The notes under the pieces are model-generated. The model saw only the letters and a list, made by a program, of their open reading frames with translations, was not told the origin of the DNA and ran no database searches. Below, piece after piece: positions 1 to 9,416 of a stretch of DNA of 64,000 nt. The stretch comes from Amphritea opalescens (GTDB taxonomy: Bacteria > Pseudomonadota > Gammaproteobacteria > Pseudomonadales > Balneatricaceae), in contig NZ_RQXW01000003.1 in NCBI RefSeq assembly GCF_003957515.1, positions 124,001 through 188,000 of the forward strand, in the 5' to 3' direction. The number at the start of each line of letters is the position of its first letter. Position 1 is the first letter of the stretch. Made by a program: the position numbers and the translations under genes.

Positions 1-673
1 AGATAATGGCAGGCCCGCGACTATCCGTAAACGCTTCAAACGTGCCGAAGTTTGTAATAACACGCTCTGAAAATTCAGCGCCACTTGCGGGTGCTAAGGT
101 CAACTGGCTTGCTACATTCTCGAAGACATTAAAACCGGAATCGGTTGAGATAATATTGGTATTTGCCCCCACCTGTATAGAACGCGTTCCTTGATCTCCG
201 TTATAGACGTAACTGTCTGTTGCGCCATCATAACTATAGGCCGCATCAAAACCAGCATGCCCCGAGAAAAGATACTCCCCCTGCACATCTTGAGTATTGA
301 GCAGTCCAAAGAGTTGATTCTCTATCTCATCCAGCTCACTGACGATCAACTGACGATCATTATCACTCACCGCCCCGCTATTCGCCTGTATCGCTAGCTC
401 TTTTATTCTGACGGTTGCTAGATTCACCGCATCTAAGGTTGTTTCTTCTAGGCTAAGACGACGACGAGATACATCAATATTGTCCTGATACTGTTCAGCT
501 TTCGCGACCTCTTTATCCAATTTAATGAGCTGCGCCGTTCCTACTGGATCATCAGAGGGCTGTAAAATACGCTGCCCAGTGGATAACTGTTCCTGTGTTT
601 TATACAGGCTGCTGTTGGCCGTATTAATATTCTCAGTGCTACGACTAAAGATCTGCGCAGTTGAAATTCGCAT
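1..673 (-). CDS. flgL: Flagellar hook-associated protein 3 FlgL, partial (C-terminus outside window)
   Basis: This is the N-terminal 224 residues of the hook-filament junction protein, which sits between FlgK and the filament outside the cell. The reading frame is open from an ATG at 673 to the window edge. The protein starts MRISTAQIFSRS and shows the flagellin-type N-terminal coiled region with the conserved QEQLSTGQRILQPSDDP segment. Two ATGs are adjacent; the second (673) lies 6 bases after an AGGAG, so I chose it over 676. It follows flgK by only 15 bases, so the two are co-transcribed. A flagellin is possible from the N-terminal domain alone, but position directly after flgK makes FlgL the clear choice. 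Confidence 0.93.
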   Translation of the reverse strand, partial: MRISTAQIFSRSTENINTANSSLYKTQEQLSTGQRILQPSDDPVGTAQLIKLDKEVAKAEQYQDNIDVSRRRLSLEETTLDAVNLATVRIKELAIQANSGAVSDNDRQLIVSELDEIENQLFGLLNTQDVQGEYLFSGHAGFDAAYSYDGATDSYVYNGDQGTRSIQVGANTNIISTDSGFNVFENVASQLTLAPASGAEFSERVITNFGTFEAFTDSRGPAII

Positions 674-688
674 CATGTACTCCTAGAA

Positions 689-2722
689 CTATAAACTTTG
701 CAGCAGACTATCAAAGATAGTCTGCGATACCCGGATCAGCTGTGCCGATGCCTGATACGCCTGTTGATATTGCACCAGCTTAGTCGCTTCTTCATCTAGG
801 TTAACCCCAGAGACACTGGATTGCGCACTGATACTCGTATCCAGTACCGCCTTATTCGCCTGCTGCGAGATAACTGCGGTCGCCGTTCTAGTACCTACCT
901 TCTCAATCAAACTGCCGTACAGGTCTTGATAGGACCCTTGATCAAACAGTTTACTTTGCTGCATATTCGATAAAGCAAAGGCATTTCGGTTATCCGACAC
1001 ACCATCTTCGTTGAAATCAAAACTAAAGCTATCTCCCGCCTTAGGCTGATTAGCGACGGTAATACTGTAACCGTCCAACTCAATGTCATTACCCGCGATA
1101 TATGTTTGATCTAATGCCCCAACGGGCACCGGACTATTTGGATCGGTCATATCATAGACGGTGTAGGTCATTTCTCCGGTAGTAGAACCAACCAAGTCAT
1201 TAAAGACTATTTTAACCGGAGGAGACATCTCACCGGCTGTGGCAAAAGTCGCTGCCTTTGGGTTAGTAACGCTAACCGTTGCGACACCACTCCCTTGGTT
1301 ATCAATATCAGTGCTAATACGAATCGGTGATGCCAGTGCTAGCTCCTGACCACTTTGAATAACGAGTGACAAATCTTCTGCGCCACTGGTGACCGGCTGA
1401 ATAGTAAAACTATCCCCTTTCATTAAATCGGTATCGGTCTGAATGGTGACTTTAATACCATCAACAGCAAAGGATAAAAACTCACCATTTGGGTCTATGT
1501 AAACCTGATTCTGACCGACAGCATCAATACCCTCTGCAGTCGATAATGGCGCTAATGGATCATCATCAACATTATCAAGCTGATCAACACGTATCTGTTT
1601 TCCGTCACTACTGCGATACAGCGTTAACCGACCACCATCGCCGACAACTAGCTCATATTCACTTGCTTGAAGTTGATCAACATTCTGTATTTCAACCCGC
1701 GCAACATTAATATCTGACTGATTGTTACTATTGGGCGTAATGCGTTTGCGCTGTAAAAAATCGTCATTCATATCGGTAAACAGATCGCCACCGAACTCAT
1801 TATTCAAATTAATACCGGCACGATGCTGCTCATTCATGCTCTCCGCTAACCCAATGGCAATAAGCCCCAACTGGTTGCGTGCATCATTTAGCGCCTCTTC
1901 CCGATATTGAATAAGGCCGCCCACCTTACCCCCAGTAATTTCACCATTGATGTTCACCGTTGCATTAGCATTGACCACCGCTAGTTCTTTTTGCGAACTA
2001 TCCGTCCCTAACACGGAGACAACCTTCTCTGCAGTAGAGCCAATCACCAGTGGTTGCCCATTACCGATAAAAATACTGTATTGATCAGAGCTTTGATCAA
2101 CGACCGTTACACCGACTATTTCAGAAAGCTGATTCGTGAGTTGATCTCGCTGATCCCGCATCTCATTCGTTGAGCGATTAGTCGCTTCCGCCACACTTAT
2201 TTTCGCGTTAAGGTCAGCGATATTCGACGCTATTGTTGTGATCTGCCCAGCATAACTATCCATCTGCTGATTGATCGTATCGCCTTGACTCTGGATATTT
2301 GCGTCTAAGTCATTAAAGCGCTGCACCAAGGCATCAGACTGTGTAACAAAGAGTTGTCGATTGGCGGTCGAGGTCGGATCATCCACGACACTCTGTAAGG
2401 CACCAAAGTAATCATCCAATGCCGTAGAAATACTTTGCGTATCACTCGCCAATAAATTATCTAGTCGTGAAGAGAGGTCCGCATAAGCCGATGACTGATT
2501 ATAGGAGGAGAGATCAGTCCAGACCTGCTGAGTAAGAAACTTATCAGTGATCCGTTCAATATCTTGTACATACACCCCACCTAAGTTTGGATGTGCAACA
2601 AGGTCTACTTGCTGACGGCTATAGCCGTCAGTATTTACGTTACTAATATTTTGACCGATAGTATTCAGCGCGGCTTGGTTTGCCTGCGCGGCCTGACTAC
2701 CAATACTTAACAAATTGGACAT
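689..2722 (-). CDS. flgK: Flagellar hook-associated protein 1 FlgK
   Basis: FlgK is the first hook-filament junction protein, secreted through the flagellar export apparatus. The 677-residue product begins with the rod/hook-family motif (ALNTIGQNISNVNTDGYSRQ, about residues 19-38) and ends with the conserved coiled segment VNLDEEATKLVQYQQAYQAS. E. coli FlgK is about 547 residues, so the central variable domain is longer here, as is common in marine relatives. A GGGAG lies 7 bases before the ATG. It is followed closely by flgL, and lies 84 bases downstream of flgJ, a gap that may hold a weak sigma-28 element. Confidence 0.96.
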   Translation of the reverse strand: MSNLLSIGSQAAQANQAALNTIGQNISNVNTDGYSRQQVDLVAHPNLGGVYVQDIERITDKFLTQQVWTDLSSYNQSSAYADLSSRLDNLLASDTQSISTALDDYFGALQSVVDDPTSTANRQLFVTQSDALVQRFNDLDANIQSQGDTINQQMDSYAGQITTIASNIADLNAKISVAEATNRSTNEMRDQRDQLTNQLSEIVGVTVVDQSSDQYSIFIGNGQPLVIGSTAEKVVSVLGTDSSQKELAVVNANATVNINGEITGGKVGGLIQYREEALNDARNQLGLIAIGLAESMNEQHRAGINLNNEFGGDLFTDMNDDFLQRKRITPNSNNQSDINVARVEIQNVDQLQASEYELVVGDGGRLTLYRSSDGKQIRVDQLDNVDDDPLAPLSTAEGIDAVGQNQVYIDPNGEFLSFAVDGIKVTIQTDTDLMKGDSFTIQPVTSGAEDLSLVIQSGQELALASPIRISTDIDNQGSGVATVSVTNPKAATFATAGEMSPPVKIVFNDLVGSTTGEMTYTVYDMTDPNSPVPVGALDQTYIAGNDIELDGYSITVANQPKAGDSFSFDFNEDGVSDNRNAFALSNMQQSKLFDQGSYQDLYGSLIEKVGTRTATAVISQQANKAVLDTSISAQSSVSGVNLDEEATKLVQYQQAYQASAQLIRVSQTIFDSLLQSL

Positions 2723-2743
2723 ATATAAACTCCCGGGAACACT

Positions 2744-2751
2744 CTATCGGC
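2744..2751 (-). promoter_or_regulatory. Possible sigma-28 -10 element before flgK
   Basis: On the minus strand this reads GCCGATAG, identical to the -10 of the clear FliA promoter at flgM. No convincing TAAAGTTT -35 lies 11 bases upstream. flgKL have an extra late sigma-28 promoter in enteric bacteria, so the position (22 bases from the flgK ATG) is sensible, but the call is weak. Confidence 0.3.
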
Positions 2752-2806
2752 AAAGCAGGGAGCAGACAGGTTTCACCTTATAACTGCTCACTATAGCGGC
2801 CAACCC

Positions 2807-3907
2807 TTAACTTTCTTTAATGTTAGATCCAATACTCGTCGTGGTACTGAGCCCGGCCAGAACATCCCCATCAAAAATACGACCGATCTTCTCGGCATAG
2901 TTGGGATCTGTAGCATAACCGGCCTGCTGCAAACTATTCAGGTAACTATAAGGATCACCCGCCTGTTCCAGCGCCTGTTGATAACGCGGGCTATTACTCA
3001 AGAAATCGGCGTAATCACGAAAACTCTGTTCATAAGAGTCATATACCCGAAACGAAGCGCGTTCCTGCTGCGCGACGCCATCACGAAATTCGACGGTGCC
3101 CACCTGCGCTTTCTCGCCATCCCAACGACTATCCGCTTTAATATTAAAGAGGTTATGGCTGGTGCCATCGGGTGTTTGAATCAGATACCGTCCCCAGCCC
3201 GTTTCCAGCGCCGACTGAGCCAATAAAACCTTAGGATCAACCCCCAACTCTGCCGCCACGCTCTCGGCCAACGGCAATAGGGTTGCTACAAACTGCTCTG
3301 GGGTATCGAAGCGTCGCGGTTGTGAAGGTTCGGCTGTTGTCTGCTCCTGTGACGCAGTATCACTCACACTCACCGCTGCTACCTCAGGGGCCTCAGAGGC
3401 ATCCTGTGACGCTTGCGTCGATACTTGTTCGGCTGCCTTCTCTAACGCCCGACTGTTCGCCTGTGCCTGACCCAAAATCGCAGACGCAGCCATACTGGCG
3501 GCGGTATCCACGGTTCGATTTAACATCCGTTCCGATTCGGACAGCGGTTTCAGCCGGTTCTCCTCATCATCACTCTCCAGTCGTGGATCGACATTACCAC
3601 CCAACTGGCGCACCAAAATTTCGGCCAAACCGAAGCCTTTATTTTCGGCGATCTCTTTTGTCAGCTGGGTATCACCCATCTGCTGATAAAATTCCACCTG
3701 CGGACTATTGAAATAGCTATCTTCAGAAAAACTGGCATTGGCTTCACGCATGCTTTTAACCAGCATGTTCAAAAATAGCTGTTCAAACTGTTCCGCCACC
3801 GCTTGCAAGGCTTCAGGATCTTTATCCTTGGCCTGCTGACGCAACTTATTCATCTCACCTAATTCGGTGAAGAGCTGAGCATGTTGACTCGGATCGGTGT
3901 TCATCAT
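2807..3907 (-). CDS. flgJ: FlgJ: rod-binding protein with peptidoglycan glucosaminidase domain
   Basis: FlgJ caps the growing flagellar rod and cuts a hole in peptidoglycan. At 366 residues it has the two-domain form: an N-terminal rod-binding domain (about residues 25-115, LRQQAKDKDPEALQAVAEQF then QLFLNMLVKSMREA), a low-complexity Ala/Ser/Gln linker (about 130-200), and a C-terminal glucosaminidase domain with the catalytic-type segment LAQSALETGWGRY and the NLFNIKA motif. The linker is longer than in E. coli FlgJ (313 residues). It sits between flgI and flgK in the standard order. Two ATGs are adjacent at the start; I used the first. Confidence 0.95.
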   Translation of the reverse strand: MMNTDPSQHAQLFTELGEMNKLRQQAKDKDPEALQAVAEQFEQLFLNMLVKSMREANASFSEDSYFNSPQVEFYQQMGDTQLTKEIAENKGFGLAEILVRQLGGNVDPRLESDDEENRLKPLSESERMLNRTVDTAASMAASAILGQAQANSRALEKAAEQVSTQASQDASEAPEVAAVSVSDTASQEQTTAEPSQPRRFDTPEQFVATLLPLAESVAAELGVDPKVLLAQSALETGWGRYLIQTPDGTSHNLFNIKADSRWDGEKAQVGTVEFRDGVAQQERASFRVYDSYEQSFRDYADFLSNSPRYQQALEQAGDPYSYLNSLQQAGYATDPNYAEKIGRIFDGDVLAGLSTTTSIGSNIKES

Positions 3908-3912
3908 CAGCC

Positions 3913-5007
3913 TCAGATAACTATCAGTTCTGCTTTAAGGGCGCCGGCTTGTCGCAGCGCTTCCAATATGGCCATCAGATCACCCGGAGCAGCCCCTACT
4001 TGGTTAACCGCCTCGACGATATCCTGCAAAGAAGCACCCGGTGAAAATTCAAACATGTGGCCACTGCCCGCATCGACCTCAATACCGGTACGCGGCGTAA
4101 CAACCGTCGCACCGCCCGCTAAAGCGTTCGGTTGATCGACAGCCAGATCTTCGGTGATCGCCACCGTCATACCACCATGGGTGATAGCCACCGGTGACAC
4201 ACGCACGTTTTGACCGATAATAATGGTGCCGGTCCGTGAGTTAATAATCACCTTAGCCACTTCCTGCGCCGGCTGAACCTCTAGGTTTTCTAGCACCGAT
4301 AGGAAAGACACCCGCTGGTTTGGGTTACGAGGGGCAGACACCCGAATCGAGGTTGCATCCATCGCCTGCGCCATACCCGGCCCTAACAAACTATTGATCT
4401 GTTCGGCGACGCGGCGCGCCGTGGTAAAGTCAGCATAGTTCAAATTCAGCACTAAGCTATCGCCCTGTGCAAATGCATTCGGCACAGTCCGCTCAACCGA
4501 AGCGCCACCGGGGATGCGTCCAACACTCGGTACATTGAGGGATAACCGCGAACCATCAGAGCCCTGCACACCAAAGCCAGACACCACCAGATTACCCTGT
4601 GCGATCGCATAGATCTGACCATCGGCCCCTTTCAACGGTGCCATAATCAGACTACCGCCCCGTAGGCTTTTAGCATCACCGATGGTCGATACTGTCACAT
4701 CGATCACCTGCCCCGGCTTAGCAAAAGGCGGCAGATCAGCATGCACCGCCACCGCGGCAATGTTTTTCGAGGAAGGGTCGATACTCGGCGGAATAGCCAC
4801 ACCAAAGTTATTCAACATGTTGCGAAAGGTCGCCGAGGTAAACGATGTTTTATCACCGGTACCATCCAAACCCACCACTAAACCATAACCCACTAATTGG
4901 TTACTACGCACACCAGCCACCGAGGTCAGATCTTTTATGCGTTCCGCATTCGCGGTGCTACTCAACAGCAACGTTATTAAAGCGATCATCCAGAAACGAT
5001 TCATCAT
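3913..5007 (-). CDS. flgI: Flagellar P-ring protein FlgI
   Basis: FlgI assembles into the periplasmic P ring around the rod. The product has a Sec signal peptide ([18 protein letters not shown]) followed by the conserved mature start [20 protein letters not shown], and the C-terminus with [20 protein letters not shown]. The open frame runs up to 5022, but a GGAG lies just before the ATGATG pair at 5007/5004 and those starts give a normal signal peptide, so I start at 5007. It sits between flgH and flgJ; its ribosome-binding site overlaps the end of the flgH-flgI gap. Confidence 0.96.
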   Translation of the reverse strand: MMNRFWMIALITLLLSSTANAERIKDLTSVAGVRSNQLVGYGLVVGLDGTGDKTSFTSATFRNMLNNFGVAIPPSIDPSSKNIAAVAVHADLPPFAKPGQVIDVTVSTIGDAKSLRGGSLIMAPLKGADGQIYAIAQGNLVVSGFGVQGSDGSRLSLNVPSVGRIPGGASVERTVPNAFAQGDSLVLNLNYADFTTARRVAEQINSLLGPGMAQAMDATSIRVSAPRNPNQRVSFLSVLENLEVQPAQEVAKVIINSRTGTIIIGQNVRVSPVAITHGGMTVAITEDLAVDQPNALAGGATVVTPRTGIEVDAGSGHMFEFSPGASLQDIVEAVNQVGAAPGDLMAILEALRQAGALKAELIVI

Positions 5008-5025
5008 GGTTCTCCGTATCATTCC

Positions 5026-5700
5026 TTAGAATGGCCACAGCGGGCCGATAAAGAATTTTGACAACCAACCCATGGAGTTGGAATCATTCAGCTCACCCGA
5101 GCCACTATAGGTAATCCGTGCATCCGCTAGCTGGGTTGAATTCACCGTATTGCTTGAGGTGATATCCTGTGGCCGAATCATGCCGCTCACACGGATATAT
5201 TCATCCCCCTGATTCAGGGTTAGCCACTTCTCACCTTTCACAATCATTAGCCCATTCGGCAGCACTTCATGCACCGTCACGGTAATGTTGCCATCCAGAC
5301 TATTACTCATATCGGATGAGCCTTCACCATCAAAGGCTGTTTCTGACTCTCCCGAACCAAAACTCAGCGGCTTACCCAAAATCGTTGGTTGAATGCCAAA
5401 CACCGTTGGCGAGTCTATAGTTTGTGAATTTGATTTATCCACCGACGTTTTATTACTTTTCGTGGAGGAGGTGCTCTCCTCCAGCACGATAGTAATAATA
5501 TCGCCCACCCGATGCGCCCGACCATCACCATACAAACTGTTACTGGTGGCAGCATTAAAGATAGAGCCGGTCACTTCCCGTGGGGCTTCCATCGCTTGGG
5601 GACGAACCGGCGCAAAGCGTGGGTTATCAGGCTTTGGCACGGCGCTAGTGCACCCCCCTAACAGGAGTACAGCGGCCAGCATAGCGAGATATAATTTCAT
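5026..5700 (-). CDS. flgH: Flagellar L-ring lipoprotein FlgH
   Basis: FlgH forms the outer-membrane L ring of the basal body. The 224-residue product has a lipoprotein signal ending LLLGGC with the lipidated Cys at residue 17, then the family segments SLYGDGRAHRVGDIITIVLE and EKWLTLNQGDEYIRVSGMIR, and the C-terminal LSKFFIGPLWPF. Length matches E. coli FlgH (232). It is downstream of flgG and upstream of flgI in the flgF-L unit. Confidence 0.97.
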   Translation of the reverse strand: MKLYLAMLAAVLLLGGCTSAVPKPDNPRFAPVRPQAMEAPREVTGSIFNAATSNSLYGDGRAHRVGDIITIVLEESTSSTKSNKTSVDKSNSQTIDSPTVFGIQPTILGKPLSFGSGESETAFDGEGSSDMSNSLDGNITVTVHEVLPNGLMIVKGEKWLTLNQGDEYIRVSGMIRPQDITSSNTVNSTQLADARITYSGSGELNDSNSMGWLSKFFIGPLWPF

Positions 5701-5734
5701 CGGTTAACTCCTACTCAGATCAATACATTAAGGC

Positions 5735-6520
5735 TTATAGGTTCTGAGTCACGTAAGACAACATCTGATCGGCGGTCGAGATGACTTTCGAGTTCATCTC
5801 GTAAGCACGCTGAGTGGTGATCATATTCACGAGCTCTTCAACGGCATTGACGTTAGAACCTTCCAGCATCCCTTGGCGTAACTGTCCCGTGCCCCCTTCG
5901 CCGGGATTGGACAGAACCGGATTACCACTGGCGGCGGTTTCAAGGTAGAGGTTTTGACCATAGGACTGTAACCCCTGAGCGTTGACAAAATCAGCCAACT
6001 GAAGCTGCCCAATCTCTTGCGGGTTTGGATCTCCCTGAACAACCACACTCACAACACCATCGACCCCAACGGTCATCGACTGCACTTCGTCGGGCAGGGT
6101 CAAGCCTGGCTCGAGCAAATACCCTTCGGAGGTCACGATCTCACCATCGGAGTTCAGTTGAAACTGACCGTGCCGAGTATAGCCAGTATCGCCATTCGGC
6201 AATGCAACAGGCCAAAAGCCACGCCCTTCAATCGAGATATCAAAGGCTTCACCGGTGGTTTCTAACTCGCCTTCTTGAAACAGCTTTTGCGTACCGGCGA
6301 CCCGCACCCCCGACCCCAGCTGCAAACCCGAGGGTAGTTGCGAGTCATCGGCGGTCTGAGCACCCGGTTGACGTTGAATCTGATACATCAGATCTTCAAA
6401 GACGGGACGATCTTTTTTAAAGCCAACGGTACTGACGTTTGCCAGGTTGTTGGAAATAATTTTCAGGGAGGTATCCTGCGCGCTTAAACCCGTTTTTGCT
6501 ACAAAGAGGGCTCCATGCAT
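5735..6520 (-). CDS. flgG: Flagellar distal rod protein FlgG
   Basis: FlgG makes the distal rod. The product is 261 residues, the usual length (E. coli 260). The N-terminus has KTGLSAQDTSLKIISNNLAN followed by VSTVGFKKDRPVFEDLMYQ, and the C-terminus has the paired helix EGSNVNAVEELVNMITTQRA YEMNSKVI typical of axial proteins. It is separated from flgF by 36 bases and from flgH by 34 bases, all in one orientation. Confidence 0.97.
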   Translation of the reverse strand: MHGALFVAKTGLSAQDTSLKIISNNLANVSTVGFKKDRPVFEDLMYQIQRQPGAQTADDSQLPSGLQLGSGVRVAGTQKLFQEGELETTGEAFDISIEGRGFWPVALPNGDTGYTRHGQFQLNSDGEIVTSEGYLLEPGLTLPDEVQSMTVGVDGVVSVVVQGDPNPQEIGQLQLADFVNAQGLQSYGQNLYLETAASGNPVLSNPGEGGTGQLRQGMLEGSNVNAVEELVNMITTQRAYEMNSKVISTADQMLSYVTQNL

Positions 6521-6556
6521 ACTTATTCTCCACCTGCGTTATTCATCATTATGCTG

Positions 6557-7300
6557 TCACTGAAGTGACAAAATTTGGGTGGCAGCCGAGGAGTTCTCTT
6601 CTGCCGTCTTCATCATTTTTACTTGCATCTCGAACTGACGCGCCAGATCGATGACCGAAGTGAGTTCGGATATCGAGTTCACATTGCTCGATTCCAAAAA
6701 ACCGGAACGTATTTTCACATTGGCATCCGGCAACAGCGGCTGATTATTGCCGGTATGCATCATGCCATCGACCCCTTTAAACAGTTCCCCCGCATCAGGG
6801 TTAACCAGTTTAATACGATCGAGAATCGCCAATTCGCTAGCCGCATCGCCTGCAGGGCGAATAGTAATAGTGCCATCGCCGCCGATTTCCAGCTGCTCAA
6901 AGGGCGGCAACGTAATGGGAATTCCACCATTACCCATCACCTGATCACCCGAATGCGTCACCAACTGATTAAGACTATTGATCTGCAACTCGCCTTGGCG
7001 GGTATAAGCCTCATTGCCATCCGCATCGATGGTCGCTATCCAACCATCACCATCAATGGCGACATCCATCGAACGTCCAGTTTGCATCAGGGTACCGCTG
7101 GACATATTGGTGCCCGGCCGTTCAGCCATGGCGTAGACCCTGGAGTTAAAACCGTCACCTTCAACCTGCATTGCCCGCGCTTGAGCAAAGTCAGCCTTAA
7201 AGCCTGTTGTCGTCGCATTCGCCAGATTGTTCGCGTGGGCTTGTTGAGAGCGCATATTCTCGCGCGCGCCACTCATAGCCAGATACAACACTTTATCCAT
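6557..7300 (-). CDS. flgF: Flagellar proximal rod protein FlgF
   Basis: FlgF is a proximal rod subunit. From the ATG at 7300 the product is 247 residues (E. coli 251) and starts MDKVLYLAMSGARENMRSQQ, the classical FlgF start; an in-frame extension to 7405 has no family similarity and lies close to the sigma-54 promoter, so I rejected it. The C-terminal axial helix (SGFLESSNVNSISELTSVID) is present. It is the first gene of the flgFGHIJKL unit. Confidence 0.95.
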   Translation of the reverse strand: MDKVLYLAMSGARENMRSQQAHANNLANATTTGFKADFAQARAMQVEGDGFNSRVYAMAERPGTNMSSGTLMQTGRSMDVAIDGDGWIATIDADGNEAYTRQGELQINSLNQLVTHSGDQVMGNGGIPITLPPFEQLEIGGDGTITIRPAGDAASELAILDRIKLVNPDAGELFKGVDGMMHTGNNQPLLPDANVKIRSGFLESSNVNSISELTSVIDLARQFEMQVKMMKTAEENSSAATQILSLQ

Positions 7301-7312
7301 GGGATACCCCGT

Positions 7313-7349
7313 TTGCCGCCTTAACGCTAAAACGGTCAGACATTGCCGC
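7313..7349 (-). promoter_or_regulatory. Pair of TTGCCGC heptamers in the flgF leader
   Basis: TTGCCGC occurs on the plus strand at 7313-7319 and 7343-7349, between the predicted flgF transcription start and the flgF ATG. The same heptamer (as GCGGCAA) is clustered upstream of flgB. Downstream enhancers for the sigma-54 activator FlrC are known in Vibrio cholerae, so a binding site for a FlrC/FleR-type protein is a reasonable inference, not shown. Confidence 0.4.
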
Positions 7350-7380
7350 TTTAGTGGTTTAAATTCACTAACAGATAAAA

Positions 7381-7396
7381 TGCAATGCCTGTGCCA
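7381..7396 (-). promoter_or_regulatory. Sigma-54 promoter of flgFGHIJKL
   Basis: On the minus strand this reads TGGCACAGGCATTGCA, matching the sigma-54 consensus TGGCACG-N4-TTGCA with exact GG/GC spacing and a single mismatch. It lies about 80 bases upstream of the flgF ATG and just downstream of the flgE terminator. It makes flgF-L a separate transcription unit, as in Vibrio and Pseudomonas. Confidence 0.88.
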
Positions 7397-7413
7397 ACCT
7401 TTCATAAAGACGT

Positions 7414-7438
7414 AAAAAAGGCGACCGAGGCCGCCTTA
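7414..7438 (-). terminator. Terminator after flgE
   Basis: The minus strand reads AAGGCG, an 8-base loop, CGCCTT and a run of T. It lies 26 bases after the flgE stop and ends the flgBCDE unit before the flgF promoter. Confidence 0.8.
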
Positions 7439-7463
7439 TAAACAACTGAGTTATTACCCAAAA

Positions 7464-9401
7464 TCAGATCTGGAGAATCGCCTGAGTGACGGTATTCAGC
7501 GTTTCGAGGGTTTTAGAGTTAGCCTGGAAATTACGCTGAGCTTCAATCAGGGCAACCAATTCAGTCGACAGATCAACGTTAGATTGCTCCAGAGCCGCCG
7601 AACGCAAACTACCATTCAAGCCGGTACTCGGTGGGTTCAGCAGCGCACCACCGGATGACAGGGTCGCCGTCCATTCAGTATCGCCCGATGGCTGTAAGCC
7701 CGACTGGTTTTCAAAGGTCGCAAAGGCAACCACGCCTAGGTTCTGGGTTTCGCCATTAGAGAAACTCGCCACCATCTCACCGGTTTCAGCAAAACTGACA
7801 CCGATCAGATCACCCTTCGTATACCCATCCTGAGAGGATGATTTGACGATCGAAGCGGAAGCAAACTGCGTACTATCAGTCAAATCCAAATCGATCTCGG
7901 TGTCAGCGTTCGCAGGGTCGGCACCTTTAACCGTTAAGGCAGGCGCCGTTGCACCCGCAACGAAGCTGGTACCATTAACACTATCCAAAAAGCCAGTACT
8001 TGGATCAAACCCAAGCATCACCGCGCCGACTTCGCTTAGGGTATTGCTACTATCAACCGAGAAACCGGTCTCGCCAGGATCAACACTCTTACCTATATCC
8101 AGCAATTCAGTACCGTTCAGATAGGCATACATCTGATACTGGCCACGATAACTATTATCCCCGTCATAGGTGTCATCAGCATTGGCCGTTAATACCGCAA
8201 TAGTTGATGCACCGGTTTCGGCTACGCTAAATCCAGTACCAATATCGCCATATTCCGCCTTGAAGCGAACATCCAACTGAAACGTACCACCCTCTTCAAC
8301 CACAGTGACCGACTCGACACTTGGATTACGGTCTTTAATCTCAGCTTGCTTATCGGTAATCAGGGCGGAGATTTCATTTACGGTAGAACCGCTAGGAATA
8401 CTAATCGCCACACCACCGATGTTCAGCTCAGTATCAGCATCGGGACTCCCTAATGTATAAGCCTTATTCTCATTAGCATCACGTTCAGTTTTCGTAGGGA
8501 CTATATCTACTCCACCGCTATCCTGAATGAGCATGTCACCATAACTACTGTATTGAGAGTAAGTTTCAAAGCTCACCGAACCTGTACCCGCAGCAGCGGT
8601 AGCATCTTGAGTGAATGCCAGCGTCGATGTGTCGATACGCTTGTCAGTATTCTGTAACGTACTTAAATCGGCAGCCGAGGGGGTACCTGACGCATCAAAG
8701 CTAACATCAACACCACTAATATTTAAAGTAGCGGGAACACTCACATTGACCGCATAAATATCACGAACGGGACGCTGCTCAACCATATTATATTTAATGG
8801 TATTTTCATTACCCAGACTATCAAACGTTCTCACTGTGGTGCTGTAAGTAAAGCTGGCCGGCACGTCTTTATCATAGGGTGTCGTTAACAGTGTTGGATC
8901 TTCCGCATCATTAATATTGAACGATAGATCAATGTTCCCGGTTGCATTAGGCGGGCTTTCTTTCTCTGTTACCGCTAAGTTTTGCAGAGGTAAACGGTTA
9001 CCTTTATCATCTAAACCATACCCCTGTAGGTACTTACCCGTTTTAGACACGATGTAACCATCTTTATCCAGCTCAAAGGCACCGGCACGGGTATAGGTAA
9101 CACCCCCCTGCCCATCATCTAACTGAAAGAAACCAGCCCCATTGATCGCAAGATCAAGGTTATTACTGGTAAATTCGGTGGTACCCGCCTCAAAGTTTTG
9201 CGCGATGTCCGTGACGGTTACACCGGAGCCAGCCACATTACTTGAACCGGCCCCCACGATCGCGGAAGCATAGACATCACCAAACTCGGTACGCGAGGAT
9301 TTGAAGCCAACGGTACTGGAGTTGGCAATGTTATTACCGGTTACATCAAGATCAGTCGATGCCGCTTTTAAACCTGTTATCGCAGTGCTAAAACCCGCCA
9401 T
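7464..9401 (-). CDS. flgE: Flagellar hook protein FlgE
   Basis: FlgE polymerises into the extracellular hook. The 645-residue product begins MAGFSTAITGLKAASTDLDV followed by TGNNIANSSTVGFKSSRTEF and ends with the axial helix EQSNVDLSTELVALIEAQRN. E. coli FlgE is 402 residues; the extra length is in the middle (about residues 190-500), which corresponds to the surface-exposed variable hook domains. It is the last gene of the flgBCDE unit, 15 bases after flgD, and is followed by a terminator. Confidence 0.95.
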   Translation of the reverse strand: MAGFSTAITGLKAASTDLDVTGNNIANSSTVGFKSSRTEFGDVYASAIVGAGSSNVAGSGVTVTDIAQNFEAGTTEFTSNNLDLAINGAGFFQLDDGQGGVTYTRAGAFELDKDGYIVSKTGKYLQGYGLDDKGNRLPLQNLAVTEKESPPNATGNIDLSFNINDAEDPTLLTTPYDKDVPASFTYSTTVRTFDSLGNENTIKYNMVEQRPVRDIYAVNVSVPATLNISGVDVSFDASGTPSAADLSTLQNTDKRIDTSTLAFTQDATAAAGTGSVSFETYSQYSSYGDMLIQDSGGVDIVPTKTERDANENKAYTLGSPDADTELNIGGVAISIPSGSTVNEISALITDKQAEIKDRNPSVESVTVVEEGGTFQLDVRFKAEYGDIGTGFSVAETGASTIAVLTANADDTYDGDNSYRGQYQMYAYLNGTELLDIGKSVDPGETGFSVDSSNTLSEVGAVMLGFDPSTGFLDSVNGTSFVAGATAPALTVKGADPANADTEIDLDLTDSTQFASASIVKSSSQDGYTKGDLIGVSFAETGEMVASFSNGETQNLGVVAFATFENQSGLQPSGDTEWTATLSSGGALLNPPSTGLNGSLRSAALEQSNVDLSTELVALIEAQRNFQANSKTLETLNTVTQAILQI

Positions 9402-9416
9402 AATTATCTCTCCGAT

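Noticed and set aside
6575-7324. Long plus-strand frame of 249 codons opposite flgF
   Set aside because: Antisense shadow of a certain flgF; no ribosome-binding site and no recognisable domain.
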